Source of the DNA: Methylobacterium ajmalii
GTDB taxonomy: Bacteria > Pseudomonadota > Alphaproteobacteria > Rhizobiales > Beijerinckiaceae
DNA length: 64,000 nucleotides
Assembly (NCBI RefSeq): GCF_016613415.1
Contig: NZ_JACWCT010000022.1
Span: 30,483-94,482 of the forward strand
Direction: 5' to 3'
Positions 37,943-46,603 of this stretch are shown here, piece by piece; position 1 is the first letter of the stretch, and each line of letters opens with the position of its first letter. Below the pieces are notes generated by a model. The model saw only the letters and a program-made list of their open reading frames with translations, searched no databases and had not been told where the DNA came from. The position numbers and the translations under genes were made by a program.

Positions 37943-39379
37943 ATGAACGCCCACCAGCACTTCATCGGCGGCACCTGGACCGGCAGCGAGGCGACCCTGC
38001 CGGTGGTCAACCCGTCGCACGGCCAGGAGATGGCCCGCATCGCCCGGGGCGGCGCCAAGGAGATCGATGCCGCCGTCAAGGCTGGACACGCCGCCATGGA
38101 CGGCGAGTGGGGCCGCCTCGACGCCGCGTCCCGCGGCCGCCTGCTCCTCAAGCTCGCCGAGCTGATCCGCCGCGACGCCGAGATCCTGGCGAAGATGGAG
38201 AGCGAGGACGTCGGCAAGCCGATCACGCTCGCCCGCAACGACGCCCAGGTCTGCGCCCGCTACTTCGAGTATTACGGCGGCGCCGCCGACAAGGTGCACG
38301 GCGACACGATCCCGTTCCAGAACGGCTTCACCGTCATGACCGTGTACGAGCCGCACGGCGTCGTCGGCGTGATCGTGCCGTGGAACTATCCCCTCCAGAT
38401 GACCGGCCGCTCGGTCGCCCCGGCGCTCGCCATGGGCAACGCCGTGGTGCTGAAACCCGCCGAGGACACTTCGCTGTCGGCGCTGCACCTCGCCAAGCTC
38501 GCGGCCGAGGCCGGCTTCCCGGCCGGCAGCCTCAACGTGGTGACGGGGCTCGGCGAGGAGGCGGGCGCCGCGCTCGCCTCGCACAAGGGCATCCACCACA
38601 TCAGCTTCACCGGCTCGCGCGAGGTCGGAACCCTGATCCAGACCGCCGCGGCCAAGAACACGATTCCGGTGACGCTGGAACTCGGCGGCAAGTCGCCCCA
38701 GGTGGTCTTTGCGGACGCCGACCTGTCGGAGGCCGGCACCGTCATCGTCAAGGCGATCACCCAGAATGCCGGCCAGACCTGCTCGGCCGGTTCGCGCGTG
38801 GTGATCGAGGACGCGATCTACGACAGCTTCGTCGCCGACCTCGCCAAGCGCTTCAAGGACCTGCGGGTCGGCTCGGGCGAGCAGGACCTCGACCTCGGCC
38901 CCGTCGTCAACGCCAAGCAGTGCGAGCGGGTGCAGAGCTATATCGATCTGGCGCGCCGCGACGGCCTGACCATCCTGGCCGAGGGCGAGCTCGGTACCAA
39001 CGTGCCGGGTGACGGCTACTACGTCCGCCCGACCCTGATCGGCGACGTGCCGCCCGACCACCGCCTCGCCCAGGAGGAGATCTTCGGGCCCGTCCTGGTG
39101 GCGATCCGGGTGCGCGACGAGGCCGAGGCCCTGAAGGTGGCGAACGGCACCGAGTACGGACTGGCCGCCGGCATCTGGACCCAGGATCTCGGCAAGGCGC
39201 TGCGCCTCTCGAAGGGCATCAAGTCGGGCCAGGTCTTCGTCAACAATTACGGCGCGGGCGGCGGCGTCGAGCTGCCCTTCGGCGGCGTGAAGGGCTCGGG
39301 CCACGGCCGCGAGAAGGGCTTCGAGGCCCTCTACGGCTTCGGCTCGATGAAGATGATCGCGATCAAGCACGGGGTCTGA
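37943..39379 (+). CDS. Aldehyde dehydrogenase family protein
   Basis: The 478-residue protein has the catalytic Cys 280 in 'GQTCSAGSR', Glu 246 in 'TLELGGKSPQ', and 'VPWNYPLQM' at the cofactor site. It is a typical soluble NAD(P)-dependent aldehyde dehydrogenase, near betaine- or gamma-aminobutyraldehyde dehydrogenases; the substrate is not set by sequence. It is followed after five bases by a CaiB/BaiF CoA-transferase, so the two are almost certainly co-transcribed, suggesting oxidation of an aldehyde to an acid that is then moved onto CoA. GGAGG precedes the ATG. Confidence 0.92.
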   Translation: MNAHQHFIGGTWTGSEATLPVVNPSHGQEMARIARGGAKEIDAAVKAGHAAMDGEWGRLDAASRGRLLLKLAELIRRDAEILAKMESEDVGKPITLARNDAQVCARYFEYYGGAADKVHGDTIPFQNGFTVMTVYEPHGVVGVIVPWNYPLQMTGRSVAPALAMGNAVVLKPAEDTSLSALHLAKLAAEAGFPAGSLNVVTGLGEEAGAALASHKGIHHISFTGSREVGTLIQTAAAKNTIPVTLELGGKSPQVVFADADLSEAGTVIVKAITQNAGQTCSAGSRVVIEDAIYDSFVADLAKRFKDLRVGSGEQDLDLGPVVNAKQCERVQSYIDLARRDGLTILAEGELGTNVPGDGYYVRPTLIGDVPPDHRLAQEEIFGPVLVAIRVRDEAEALKVANGTEYGLAAGIWTQDLGKALRLSKGIKSGQVFVNNYGAGGGVELPFGGVKGSGHGREKGFEALYGFGSMKMIAIKHGV

Positions 39380-39384
39380 CGGTC

Positions 39385-40530
39385 ATGGCGGCGGGGAGTG
39401 GTAGGGTCAGGCCGCTCGAGGGCCTGACCGTGGTGGCGCTCGAGCAGGCGGTGGCGGCACCCTACTGCTCCTCGCGCCTGGCCGATGCGGGCGCCCGCGT
39501 CATCAAGATCGAGCGGCCGGAGGGCGATTTCGCCCGCGGCTACGACGCGGCGGTGAACGGGCTGGCGAGCTACTTCGTCTGGCTCAACCGCGGCAAGGAG
39601 AGCCTGGTCGCCGACATCAAGGACCCGGGCGATGCCCGGCTCCTGCACGCGGTGCTCGCCAAGGCCGATGTGTTCATCCAGAACCTCGCGCCCGGCGCCG
39701 CGGCCCGCGCCGGGTTCGGCTCGGACGAGCTGCGCGCCCGCTACAAGCGGCTCGTCACCGTGGACGTCACCGGCTACGGCGCGGGCCACGCCTATTCGGA
39801 CATGAAGGCCTACGACCTCCTGGTCCAGGCCGAGAGCGGCCTGGCCGAGATCACCGGCCATCCGGCGGGTCCCGGCCGGGTCGGGGTGTCGGTCTGCGAC
39901 ATCGCCTGCGGCATGGCGGCCCATTCCGCCGTGCTGGAGGCGCTGATCGCCCGGGGCATCACCGGCGAGGGGGCGAAGCTCGAGGTCAGCCTGTTCGACG
40001 GCATGGCCGACTGGATGAACGTGCCGCTGCTCTACTTCGAGGGCACCGGCCGGGCGCCGCAGCGGGTGGGCCTGGCCCACCCGTCGATCTGCCCCTACGG
40101 CGCCTTCCCGACCCGGGACGGGGCCCTTGTGCTGCTCTCGATCCAGAACGAGCGCGAATGGGTCAAGTTCTGCGCCGCGTTCCTGCGCCAGCCCGAACTC
40201 CCGTCGCGCCCGGGCTTCGAGAGCAACACCGCCCGGGTGGCGAATCGCCCCGAGGTCGATGCCGTGGTGGCGCGGGTCTTTTCGGAGTTGAGCCGCGACG
40301 AGGCCGCCGACCGATTGAGGGCCGCCGGCACCGCCTACGGCTTCGTCAACGGGCTGTCCGACCTCGTGTCGCATCCGGCGCTCCGCCGGGTCACCGTCGA
40401 GACCCATGCCGGTCCGGCCTCGATCGTCGCGCCGCCGGCCTTGCGCAACGGCCAGGCCCCGGTGCTGGGTCGCGTGCCCGGGATCGGCGAGCACAGCGAG
40501 GCGATCCGGCGGGAATTCGCAGCCGCGTAG
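39385..40530 (+). CDS. CaiB/BaiF family CoA-transferase
   Basis: The 381-residue family III CoA-transferase starts 'LEGLTVVALEQAVAAPYCSS', contains 'RLADAGARVIKIERPEGDFAR', and has the catalytic Asp in 'KAYDLLVQAESGL'. Such enzymes pass CoA between short carboxylic acids through a glutamyl or aspartyl anhydride. The gene is only five bases downstream of an aldehyde dehydrogenase, and a class I fumarase follows on the same strand after a repeat. A pathway via a C4-dicarboxylate such as succinyl-CoA transfer to mesaconate or itaconate is conceivable but unproven. Confidence 0.9.
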   Translation: MAAGSGRVRPLEGLTVVALEQAVAAPYCSSRLADAGARVIKIERPEGDFARGYDAAVNGLASYFVWLNRGKESLVADIKDPGDARLLHAVLAKADVFIQNLAPGAAARAGFGSDELRARYKRLVTVDVTGYGAGHAYSDMKAYDLLVQAESGLAEITGHPAGPGRVGVSVCDIACGMAAHSAVLEALIARGITGEGAKLEVSLFDGMADWMNVPLLYFEGTGRAPQRVGLAHPSICPYGAFPTRDGALVLLSIQNEREWVKFCAAFLRQPELPSRPGFESNTARVANRPEVDAVVARVFSELSRDEAADRLRAAGTAYGFVNGLSDLVSHPALRRVTVETHAGPASIVAPPALRNGQAPVLGRVPGIGEHSEAIRREFAAA

Positions 40531-40581
40531 ACCGCTTGGCGGTGTAGACCACTTGGCGGTCATGCGATCGATCCCACCCAC

Positions 40582-40703
40582 CACCTCGTCCTGAGGTGCC
40601 CGGCGATCGAAGATCGCCGGGCCTCGAAGGAGGGCTCCAGGAGGCGCGGAGTTCGCTGGAGCCCTCCTTCGAGGCTTGCTTCGCAAGCACCTCAGGATGA
40701 GGT
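40582..40703. repeat. Long palindromic intergenic repeat, family B (copy 1)
   Basis: This is an element of about 120 bases with outer arms ACCTCGTCCTGAGGTGC...CACCTCAGGATGAGGT. The inner arms CCTCGAAGGAGGGCTCCAG (40622-40640) and CTGGAGCCCTCCTTCGAGG (40656-40674) are perfect. A further small hairpin GCGATCGAAGATCGC lies near the left end. A second copy with the same outline is at 48533-48652. It fills the spacer between the CoA-transferase and fumarase genes. Confidence 0.85.
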
Positions 40704-40756
40704 TCGTCTCTGGATAAACCGAACAGACGGGCGCACGGCCTGAGAGGACGACCACC

Positions 40757-42268
40757 ATGGCCACCATCCGCGAAGACGACCTGGTCGCTTCCATCGCCGA
40801 CGCCCTGCAGTTCATCTCGTACTACCACCCGGCCGACTACATCGAGAACCTCGCCGAGGCCTGGCGGCGCGAGGAGAGCCCGGCGGCCCGGGACGCGATG
40901 GCGCAGATCCTGGTCAATTCGCGCATGGCCGCCTTCGGCCGCCGGCCGATCTGCCAGGATACCGGCACGGCGCAGATCTTCATGAAGGTCGGGCTCGGAG
41001 CGCGGATCGTCTCGAACCGCTCGCTTCAGGAGATCGTCGACGAGGGCGTGCGCCGGGCCTGGCGCGAGGAGCGCAACCCGCTGCGCGCCTCCGTGGTCTC
41101 CGAGCCGCTGTTCGGGCGCCGCAACACCGGCGACAACGCGCCGGCCATGCTCCACGTCGAGATGGTGGCGGGTGAGCTGGTCGAGGTCCACGTCGCGGCG
41201 AAGGGCGGCGGCTCGGAGAACAAGGCGAAGTTCGCCGCCCTCAACCCGAGCGATTCCGTCGCCGACTGGGTGGTGCGCACCGTCGAGACGCTCGGCGCCG
41301 GCTGGTGCCCGCCCGGCATGCTCGGCATCGGTGTCGGCGGCTCGCCCGAGAAGGCGATGACGCTCGCCAAGCTCTCGCTCCTCGATCCGATCGACCTGCC
41401 GCAGATCCGCGCCCGCGGGCCCTCGTCCAGGGAAGAGGAATTGCGGCTCGAGATCTTCGAGCGGGTCAACGCGCTCGGCATCGGCGCGCAGGGGCTCGGC
41501 GGCCTCACCACCGTGCTCGACGTCAAGCTCAAGACCTTCCCGGTCCACGCCGCCTCGCTCCCCGTCGGCCTGATCCCGCAATGCGCCGCCGACCGGCACG
41601 CCCACTTCACCCTCGACGGCAGCGGCCCGGCCGTCTTCACCCCGCCCTCCTTCGATCTCTGGCCGCAGGACATCAGCGTCGCCACCGCCGCCGGGCGGCG
41701 GGTCGACCTCGACCGGCTGACCCGCGAGGAGGTGGCGACCTGGCGGGCCGGCGAGACCCTGCTGCTGTCGGGTCACCTCCTCACCGGGCGCGACGCGGCG
41801 CACCTGCGCCTGACCCGGATGCTGGAGGCCGGCGAGGAGCTGCCGGTCGATCTGCGCGACCGGGCGATCTACTATGTCGGGCCGGTCGATGCCGTCGGCG
41901 ACGAGGCGGTGGGTCCCGCCGGCCCCACCACCGCGACCAGGATGGACAAGTTCCTGGAGCCGATCCTGTCGCGGACCGGCCTCCTCGTCATGGTCGGCAA
42001 GGCCGAGCGCGGCCCGGCCGCCGTCGAGACCATCGCGCGTCACGGTGCGGCCTACCTGATCGCGGTGGGTGGGGCGGCCTACCTCGTCTCGAAGGCGATC
42101 AAGTCGGCCCGGGTGCTCGCCTTCGCCGATCTCGGCATGGAGGCGATCCACGAATTCGTGGTCGAGGACATGCCGGTGACGGTCGCGGTCGATGCCGCCG
42201 GCACCTCGGTCCACCGCGACGGCCCGACGAGGTGGCGCCGGCCGGTGCGGGAGATGGCGCCGGCGTAA
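40757..42268 (+). CDS. Fumarate hydratase, class I (iron-sulfur)
   Basis: The 503-residue enzyme combines the N-terminal alpha region and C-terminal beta region of class I fumarases. Three cysteines suited to a [4Fe-4S] cluster are visible in 'PICQDTG', 'GWCPPGM' and 'PQCAADRH'. 'KGGGSENKAKF' and the C-terminal 'GPTTATRMD' loop, which places the catalytic residues, are intact. It hydrates fumarate to malate in the citric acid cycle and is oxygen sensitive by family. The length (about 500) fits the single-chain type. It stands alone behind a family B repeat. Confidence 0.93.
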   Translation: MATIREDDLVASIADALQFISYYHPADYIENLAEAWRREESPAARDAMAQILVNSRMAAFGRRPICQDTGTAQIFMKVGLGARIVSNRSLQEIVDEGVRRAWREERNPLRASVVSEPLFGRRNTGDNAPAMLHVEMVAGELVEVHVAAKGGGSENKAKFAALNPSDSVADWVVRTVETLGAGWCPPGMLGIGVGGSPEKAMTLAKLSLLDPIDLPQIRARGPSSREEELRLEIFERVNALGIGAQGLGGLTTVLDVKLKTFPVHAASLPVGLIPQCAADRHAHFTLDGSGPAVFTPPSFDLWPQDISVATAAGRRVDLDRLTREEVATWRAGETLLLSGHLLTGRDAAHLRLTRMLEAGEELPVDLRDRAIYYVGPVDAVGDEAVGPAGPTTATRMDKFLEPILSRTGLLVMVGKAERGPAAVETIARHGAAYLIAVGGAAYLVSKAIKSARVLAFADLGMEAIHEFVVEDMPVTVAVDAAGTSVHRDGPTRWRRPVREMAPA

Positions 42269-42359
42269 CTCCGGGATCGGTCGTTCGGTCGAGCGCGGGC
42301 TTCTCCCTCCCTTCTGCGGGGGAGGGTACGGGCTCACCGCTGTCGCGTCTTACCCTCCA

Positions 42360-42377
42360 CCGTCACCGTCCAGTCAC
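42360..42377. promoter_or_regulatory. Pho-box-like direct repeat (upstream of phosphonate locus)
   Basis: CCGTCAC (42360-42366) and CAGTCAC (42371-42377) are two copies with an 11-base period, resembling the alphaproteobacterial PhoB box (CTGTCAT-N4-CTGTCAT). They lie 37 bases before the GTG of the first phosphonate-linked gene, a fitting place for phosphate-starvation control. The match is imperfect. Confidence 0.45.
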
Positions 42378-42413
42378 GCCCGCGTGCTGAATCGGGCGAA
42401 AAAGGAGAACCGC

Positions 42414-43091
42414 GTGACCGGCGCCCCTCGCTACGCCCTCTACTTCACGCCGAAGCCCGGCTCGGACCTCGCCCGGTTCGGCAACGCCGTGCTCGGATAC
42501 GACAACCACACCGGCGCCGAGGTACCCCGCCCCGAGGGGATGGCCGACCTCGCGGACGTGACCGATTCTCCCCGCCGCTACGGCTTCCATGCCACCCTGA
42601 AGGCGCCGATGCGGCTCGCCCCCGGTCTCGCCGAGGCCGACCTGCTCGCCGCGGCGGAGACGCTGGCGGCGGACCATCCGCCGGTCCCGGTCGGCCTCCT
42701 GCGGGTCGCGACGCTCGGCGCCTTCACGGCCCTGGTTCCCGACGCGGCGCCCCCCGAGCTCGGCCTGTTCGCCGCCGAATGCGTCGCCGCCTTCGAGCCG
42801 TTCCGCGCCTTCCTCACCGAGGCCGAGGTGGCGCGCCGCAGGCCCGAGCGCCTGAGCCCCCGGGGCCGGGCGCTGCTCGCGGCCTGGGGCTACCCGCACG
42901 TCTTCGAGGAATTCCGCTTCCACATGACCCTGAGCGACGCGCTGCCGGAGGAGGCCCGCGCGCCCTGGCGCGAGCGTCTGGCGGCGGCCTACGGCGCGGG
43001 CGCCCCCCTCGTGCTCGACGCCCTGTCGGTGCTGCGCCAGGACGGGGCCGCCCCGTTCCGGGTGCTGCGGCGCATTCCCCTCGGAGGCTGA
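42414..43091 (+). CDS. DUF1045 protein, putative 2H phosphoesterase of phosphonate metabolism
   Basis: The 225-residue protein starts with GTG after a strong AAGGAG. It has two H-x-T motifs: His 59-Ala-Thr 61 in 'GFHATLKAP' and His 170-Met-Thr 172 in 'FHMTLS'. These are the paired catalytic motifs of 2H phosphoesterases. DUF1045 proteins occur in phosphonate (phn) gene clusters and are annotated as putative phosphonate metabolism proteins, but their substrate is unsettled. It is followed after four bases by the hexapeptide acyltransferase, so the two are co-expressed with or near the transporter genes phnCDEE. Confidence 0.85.
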   Translation: MTGAPRYALYFTPKPGSDLARFGNAVLGYDNHTGAEVPRPEGMADLADVTDSPRRYGFHATLKAPMRLAPGLAEADLLAAAETLAADHPPVPVGLLRVATLGAFTALVPDAAPPELGLFAAECVAAFEPFRAFLTEAEVARRRPERLSPRGRALLAAWGYPHVFEEFRFHMTLSDALPEEARAPWRERLAAAYGAGAPLVLDALSVLRQDGAAPFRVLRRIPLGG

Positions 43092-43095
43092 CGCG

Positions 43096-43713
43096 ATGGC
43101 CGGACAGCTGGGCCTCGAGCCCGTCATCGACCCGACCGCCACGGTCCGGGAGTGCCGCTTGGGCCGCTACACCGAGGTCGGCCCCCGCACCCAGCTCGCC
43201 GAGACCGTGCTCGACGACTATTCCTACATCGGCAACGACGGCGAGGTGATCTACACCACGATCGGCAAGTTCTGCTCGATCGCCGCGATGGTGCGGATCA
43301 ATCCCGGCAACCACCCGATGGAACGGGCCTCGCAGAGCCACTTCACCTACCGGGCCGCCTCGTACTGGCCGCAGGAGGCGAACGAACCGGCCTTCTTCGA
43401 GCGGCGCCGGGCCCTGCCCGTCACGATCGGGCACGACGTCTGGATCGGCCACGGGGTCGTGGTGCTACCCGGCCGCACCATCGGCACCGGGGCGGTGGTC
43501 GGCGCGGGCGCCATCGTCACCCGGGACGTCGCGCCCTACACCATCGTGGTCGGCAACCCAGCCCGCCCCGTGCGCCGCCGCTTCGACGAGGCGAGTGCCG
43601 AGCGCCTGCTGCGGCTGGCCTGGTGGGACTGGGACCACGAGCGGTTGCGCACGGCGCTCCCGGACTTCCGTCAACTGCCGATCGAAGCCTTCCTTGATAA
43701 GTATGCCGGCTAA
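43096..43713 (+). CDS. Hexapeptide-repeat acyltransferase of the phn cluster
   Basis: The 205-residue left-handed beta-helix protein has repeated I/V-G-x-x-x-x motifs ('TIGKFCSIA', '[17 protein letters not shown]', '[18 protein letters not shown]') and the active-site-type His in '[12 protein letters not shown]'. It belongs to the xenobiotic/chloramphenicol acetyltransferase-like group, with members located in phosphonate operons (annotated as phosphonate metabolism transferase). The acyl acceptor is unknown; acetylation of aminoalkylphosphonates is a published role for another phn acetyltransferase, PhnO, but this fold is different. It lies between the 2H phosphoesterase and phnC genes. Confidence 0.85.
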   Translation: MAGQLGLEPVIDPTATVRECRLGRYTEVGPRTQLAETVLDDYSYIGNDGEVIYTTIGKFCSIAAMVRINPGNHPMERASQSHFTYRAASYWPQEANEPAFFERRRALPVTIGHDVWIGHGVVVLPGRTIGTGAVVGAGAIVTRDVAPYTIVVGNPARPVRRRFDEASAERLLRLAWWDWDHERLRTALPDFRQLPIEAFLDKYAG

Positions 43714-43724
43714 GCACTGACGCG

Positions 43725-43742
43725 CTGTCATCCTGTTGTCGC
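43725..43742 (+). promoter_or_regulatory. Pho-box-like element before phnC
   Basis: CTGTCAT (43725-43731) is followed, with an 11-base period, by TTGTCGC (43736-43742). The first half is a perfect match to the PhoB half-site and the second is partial. The element sits 46 bases before the phnC start, suitable for activation under phosphate limitation. Confidence 0.5.
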
Positions 43743-43787
43743 TTAACCAGCGTTTACGTTCGCCGAACAGTCGAATCGGGCGGGCGA

Positions 43788-44615
43788 ATGCTGGTTGTCG
43801 AGAACCTTACGCGTCAATACGGGGCGCGCCGTGCGGTGGACGGCGTCAGCCTGTCGATCGAGCGCGGCAGCTTCGTCGGCGTGATCGGACGCTCGGGTGC
43901 CGGCAAGTCGACCCTGCTGCGGATGCTCAACCGCCTCGCCGACCCGACGGCCGGGCGCATCCTCTTCGACGGCACCGACGTGACGGCGCTCCGCGGCCGG
44001 GACCTGCGTGCCTGGCGTGCCCGCTGCGCCATGATCTTCCAGCAGTTCAACCTCGTCGGGCGGCTCGACGTGATGACGAACGTGCTGATGGGCCGGCTCG
44101 ACCAGGTGCCGACGCACCGCTCGCTCCTGAAGCTGTGGAGCGAGGAGGACCGGGCGCTGGCGCTCGCCGCGCTGGAGAGCTTCGACATGGGGGCGTTCGC
44201 CGCCAACCGGGCCGACCAGCTCTCGGGCGGCCAGCAGCAGCGCGTCGCCATCGCCCGCGCCCTCGTCCAGGAGCCGGAGATAATCCTGGCCGACGAGCCG
44301 GTGGCCTCCCTCGACCCGCGCAACACCCGCCTGGTGATGGACGCGCTCGCCGACGCCAACAAGCGCTACGGCATCACCGTGCTCTGCAACCTGCACTCCC
44401 TCGACCTCGCCCGGGCCTATTGCGACCGCTTGATCGGCCTCTCGGCCGGCCGGGTGGTGTTCGACGGCCGCGGCTTCGACCTCACCGAGGACGTCGCCCG
44501 CACCCTCTACGGCCTCGAGGCCGGCGAGGTGATGGACCGCGGCGAGCCCGAGACGGCGCCGGTGCTGGCCCCCGTGCGCGCCCCGGTCCGCCACGCCGAG
44601 GCGCTGAGCGCCTGA
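43788..44615 (+). CDS. phnC: Phosphonate ABC transporter ATP-binding protein
   Basis: The 275-residue ATPase has Walker [10 protein letters not shown] at 34-42, the signature '[15 protein letters not shown]', Walker B '[12 protein letters not shown]', and the D-loop/H-loop 'NLHSLDLA'. The order and close spacing before phnD and two phnE genes identify it as PhnC. It energises uptake of phosphonates (or phosphite and phosphate esters) across the inner membrane. A Pho-box-like element lies in the 74-base gap upstream. Confidence 0.94.
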   Translation: MLVVENLTRQYGARRAVDGVSLSIERGSFVGVIGRSGAGKSTLLRMLNRLADPTAGRILFDGTDVTALRGRDLRAWRARCAMIFQQFNLVGRLDVMTNVLMGRLDQVPTHRSLLKLWSEEDRALALAALESFDMGAFAANRADQLSGGQQQRVAIARALVQEPEIILADEPVASLDPRNTRLVMDALADANKRYGITVLCNLHSLDLARAYCDRLIGLSAGRVVFDGRGFDLTEDVARTLYGLEAGEVMDRGEPETAPVLAPVRAPVRHAEALSA

Positions 44616-44647
44616 TCTTTCCGAGACCCCAGACAAGGATTCGACCG

Positions 44648-45571
44648 ATGCTGACCCGTCGCACCCTCGTGGGCGCCGCCGCCCTGATGCTCGCCGCCGG
44701 CCCCGCCTTCGCGCAGGACTGGAAGGCCAAGTATCCCGAGCTGACGCTCGGCGTGATCCCGGCCGAGAACGCGTCGGGCACCGTCGACCGCTACACCCCG
44801 CTCACCGCCTACCTCTCGAAGGAGCTCGGCGTGCCGGTGAAGCTGCGGGTCGCCAACGACTACGCGGCGGTGATCGAGGGCCAGCGCGCCGGCAACATCC
44901 AGATCGCGTTCTACGGCCCGGCCTCCTTCGCCCGCGCGGTGATGACCGGCGTGAAGACCGAGCCGGTGGTCAACCAGAAGCACGAGACCGGCGCGTCGGG
45001 CTACTACTCGGTGATCTACGTGAAGGCCGACAGCCCGTACCAGAAGATCGAGGACCTGAAGGGCAAGAGCCTCGCCTTCGTCGACCCGAACTCGACCTCC
45101 GGCAACCAGGCGCCGCGATACTTCCTGCAGAAGGCCGGCCACGACCCCGAGAAGCTGTTCGGCAAGACCTTCTTCGCCGGCAGCCACGAGAATGCCGTGC
45201 TGGCGCTCATCCAAGGTACCGCGGACGCCGCGGCCAATCTCTGGAACTCCGAGACCGACACCACCATCACCCGCATGGCCGCCAAGGGCATGAAGAAGCC
45301 CGACGGCACGCCGCTGAAGCAGGCGGATGTCCGCGTCATCTTCAAGTCCGAGTTCTTGCCCGAGGGCCCCTTCGCGGTCCTCGCCAGCCTGCCCGACGAC
45401 CTGAAGCAGTCGATCCGCCAGGCCTTCCTCGCCCTGCCGACCAAGGACAAGGCCACCTTCGACAAGCTGTCGGACGGCAAGGACCTCGGTCTCAACGCGG
45501 TGACGCTGAAGGACTACCAGCCGATCATCGACATGCTCCGCCACAACGACGAGCAGCGCAAGCGGTCGTAA
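44648..45571 (+). CDS. phnD: Phosphonate ABC transporter substrate-binding protein
   Basis: The 307-residue periplasmic protein has a signal peptide ('LVGAAALMLAAGPAFAQ'). It carries the PhnD-type sequence 'LTLGVIPAENASGTVDRYTP' and the binding segment 'AFVDPNSTSGNQAPRYFL'. The conserved Ser/Thr pair in 'DPNSTSG' would hold the phosphonate group. It starts 32 bases after phnC. The gap to phnE is filled by a large palindromic element that probably protects the phnD 3' end. Confidence 0.94.
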   Translation: MLTRRTLVGAAALMLAAGPAFAQDWKAKYPELTLGVIPAENASGTVDRYTPLTAYLSKELGVPVKLRVANDYAAVIEGQRAGNIQIAFYGPASFARAVMTGVKTEPVVNQKHETGASGYYSVIYVKADSPYQKIEDLKGKSLAFVDPNSTSGNQAPRYFLQKAGHDPEKLFGKTFFAGSHENAVLALIQGTADAAANLWNSETDTTITRMAAKGMKKPDGTPLKQADVRVIFKSEFLPEGPFAVLASLPDDLKQSIRQAFLALPTKDKATFDKLSDGKDLGLNAVTLKDYQPIIDMLRHNDEQRKRS

Positions 45572-45602
45572 AACGACGTTTTACAAGTATGGCGCTTCCC
45601 CT

Positions 45603-45699
45603 CCCCTTGTGGGGAGGGGCTAGGGGTGGGGGTGGTGCCGGATAGACCTCGGCGGTGCCTCCTGAACCACCCCCACCCCCAACCCCTCCCCACAAGGGG
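45603..45699. repeat. Large palindromic element inside the phn operon, family C
   Basis: A 34-base left arm (45603-45636) and a 34-base right arm (45666-45699) match at 32 of 34 positions around a 29-base loop. The arms are rich in CCCC and GGGG runs. The element sits between phnD and phnE, and the phnE ribosome site follows its right arm. It would form a very stable RNA hairpin. I infer retroregulation (more binding protein than permease) or partial termination. Confidence 0.8.
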
Positions 45700-45718
45700 G
45701 AGGGGAGGAGCACCCCCC

Positions 45719-46603
45719 GTGACCGTCCGCATCGAGAAACTGCCGCCCGAGCGCGAGAGGACCCTGCTCGCCGCCTATTCCGGTGCCGTCGCCTCGACGC
45801 GCCGGCGCACGCTCGGGGTCTTCGTCGTCGTCGTGGCGCTGTACCTCCTCGCCGGCTGGATGGCCGAGGTGCGGCCGCTCACCTTCCTCGACAACATCCA
45901 CAACTTCACCGCCTATCTCGGCCAGATCCTGCCGGTCCTGACCCTGGACAACCTGCCGGCGGACCTTGCCGCCTGGTACTGGGGCCTGCCGAAATGGCTC
46001 TCGCTCTTGGGCGAGACGATCCTGATGGCCTATCTCGGTACGCTGTTCGGCGGCATCGCGGCCTTCTGCCTGTGCTTCCTCGCTTCGGCCAACCTGGTGC
46101 GCTCGACCGCGATCCGCTTCTGCGCCCGGCGCTTCCTGGAGGTGTGCCGCACGGTGCCCGAGGTGGTGTTCGCGCTGATCTTCGTCATCGCCTTCGGGCT
46201 CGGGCCGATGGTCGGCGTGCTCGCCATCGCCATCCACACCACCGGGGCGCTCGGCAAGCTCTTCTCCGAGGTGGTCGAGAACATCGACATGAAGCCGGTC
46301 GAGGGGCTGACCGGGACGGGGGCGGGCTTCCTCGAGACCGTGCGCTTCGCGGTGGTGCCCCAGGTGCTCTCGAACTTCGCCTCCTATGCGCTGCTGCGCT
46401 TCGAGATCAACGTGCGGGGTGCCGGCGTGATGGGCTTCGTCGGGGCCGGCGGCATCGGCCAGGAGTTCCTGGTCGCGATCCGCAACTTCTACTATTCGGA
46501 CGTGAGCGCGATCCTCGTCCTCATCATCCTCACCGTCGTGGCGATCGACCTCGGCACCGAGCGCCTGCGCCATCACCTCCTCGGCCGGGAGGCCCACGCG
46601 TGA
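45719..46603 (+). CDS. phnE: Phosphonate ABC transporter permease (first copy)
   Basis: The 294-residue inner-membrane permease has at least five or six helices. The coupling motif lies around 'GAGFLETVRFAVVPQVLSNF', followed by 'RGAGVMGFVGAGGIGQEF', typical of PhnE. It starts with GTG after a GGGGAGGAG ribosome site. The upstream frame reads through the palindrome and is not coding. It pairs with the second PhnE, whose gene overlaps its stop by four bases. Confidence 0.92.
   Translation: MTVRIEKLPPERERTLLAAYSGAVASTRRRTLGVFVVVVALYLLAGWMAEVRPLTFLDNIHNFTAYLGQILPVLTLDNLPADLAAWYWGLPKWLSLLGETILMAYLGTLFGGIAAFCLCFLASANLVRSTAIRFCARRFLEVCRTVPEVVFALIFVIAFGLGPMVGVLAIAIHTTGALGKLFSEVVENIDMKPVEGLTGTGAGFLETVRFAVVPQVLSNFASYALLRFEINVRGAGVMGFVGAGGIGQEFLVAIRNFYYSDVSAILVLIILTVVAIDLGTERLRHHLLGREAHA

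Noticed and set aside
45626..45718. Upstream part of the first phnE frame starting at 45626
   Set aside because: It runs through the palindromic element and encodes a His/Pro-rich sequence with no PhnE similarity. GTG 45719 with GGGGAGGAG gives the correct N-terminus.
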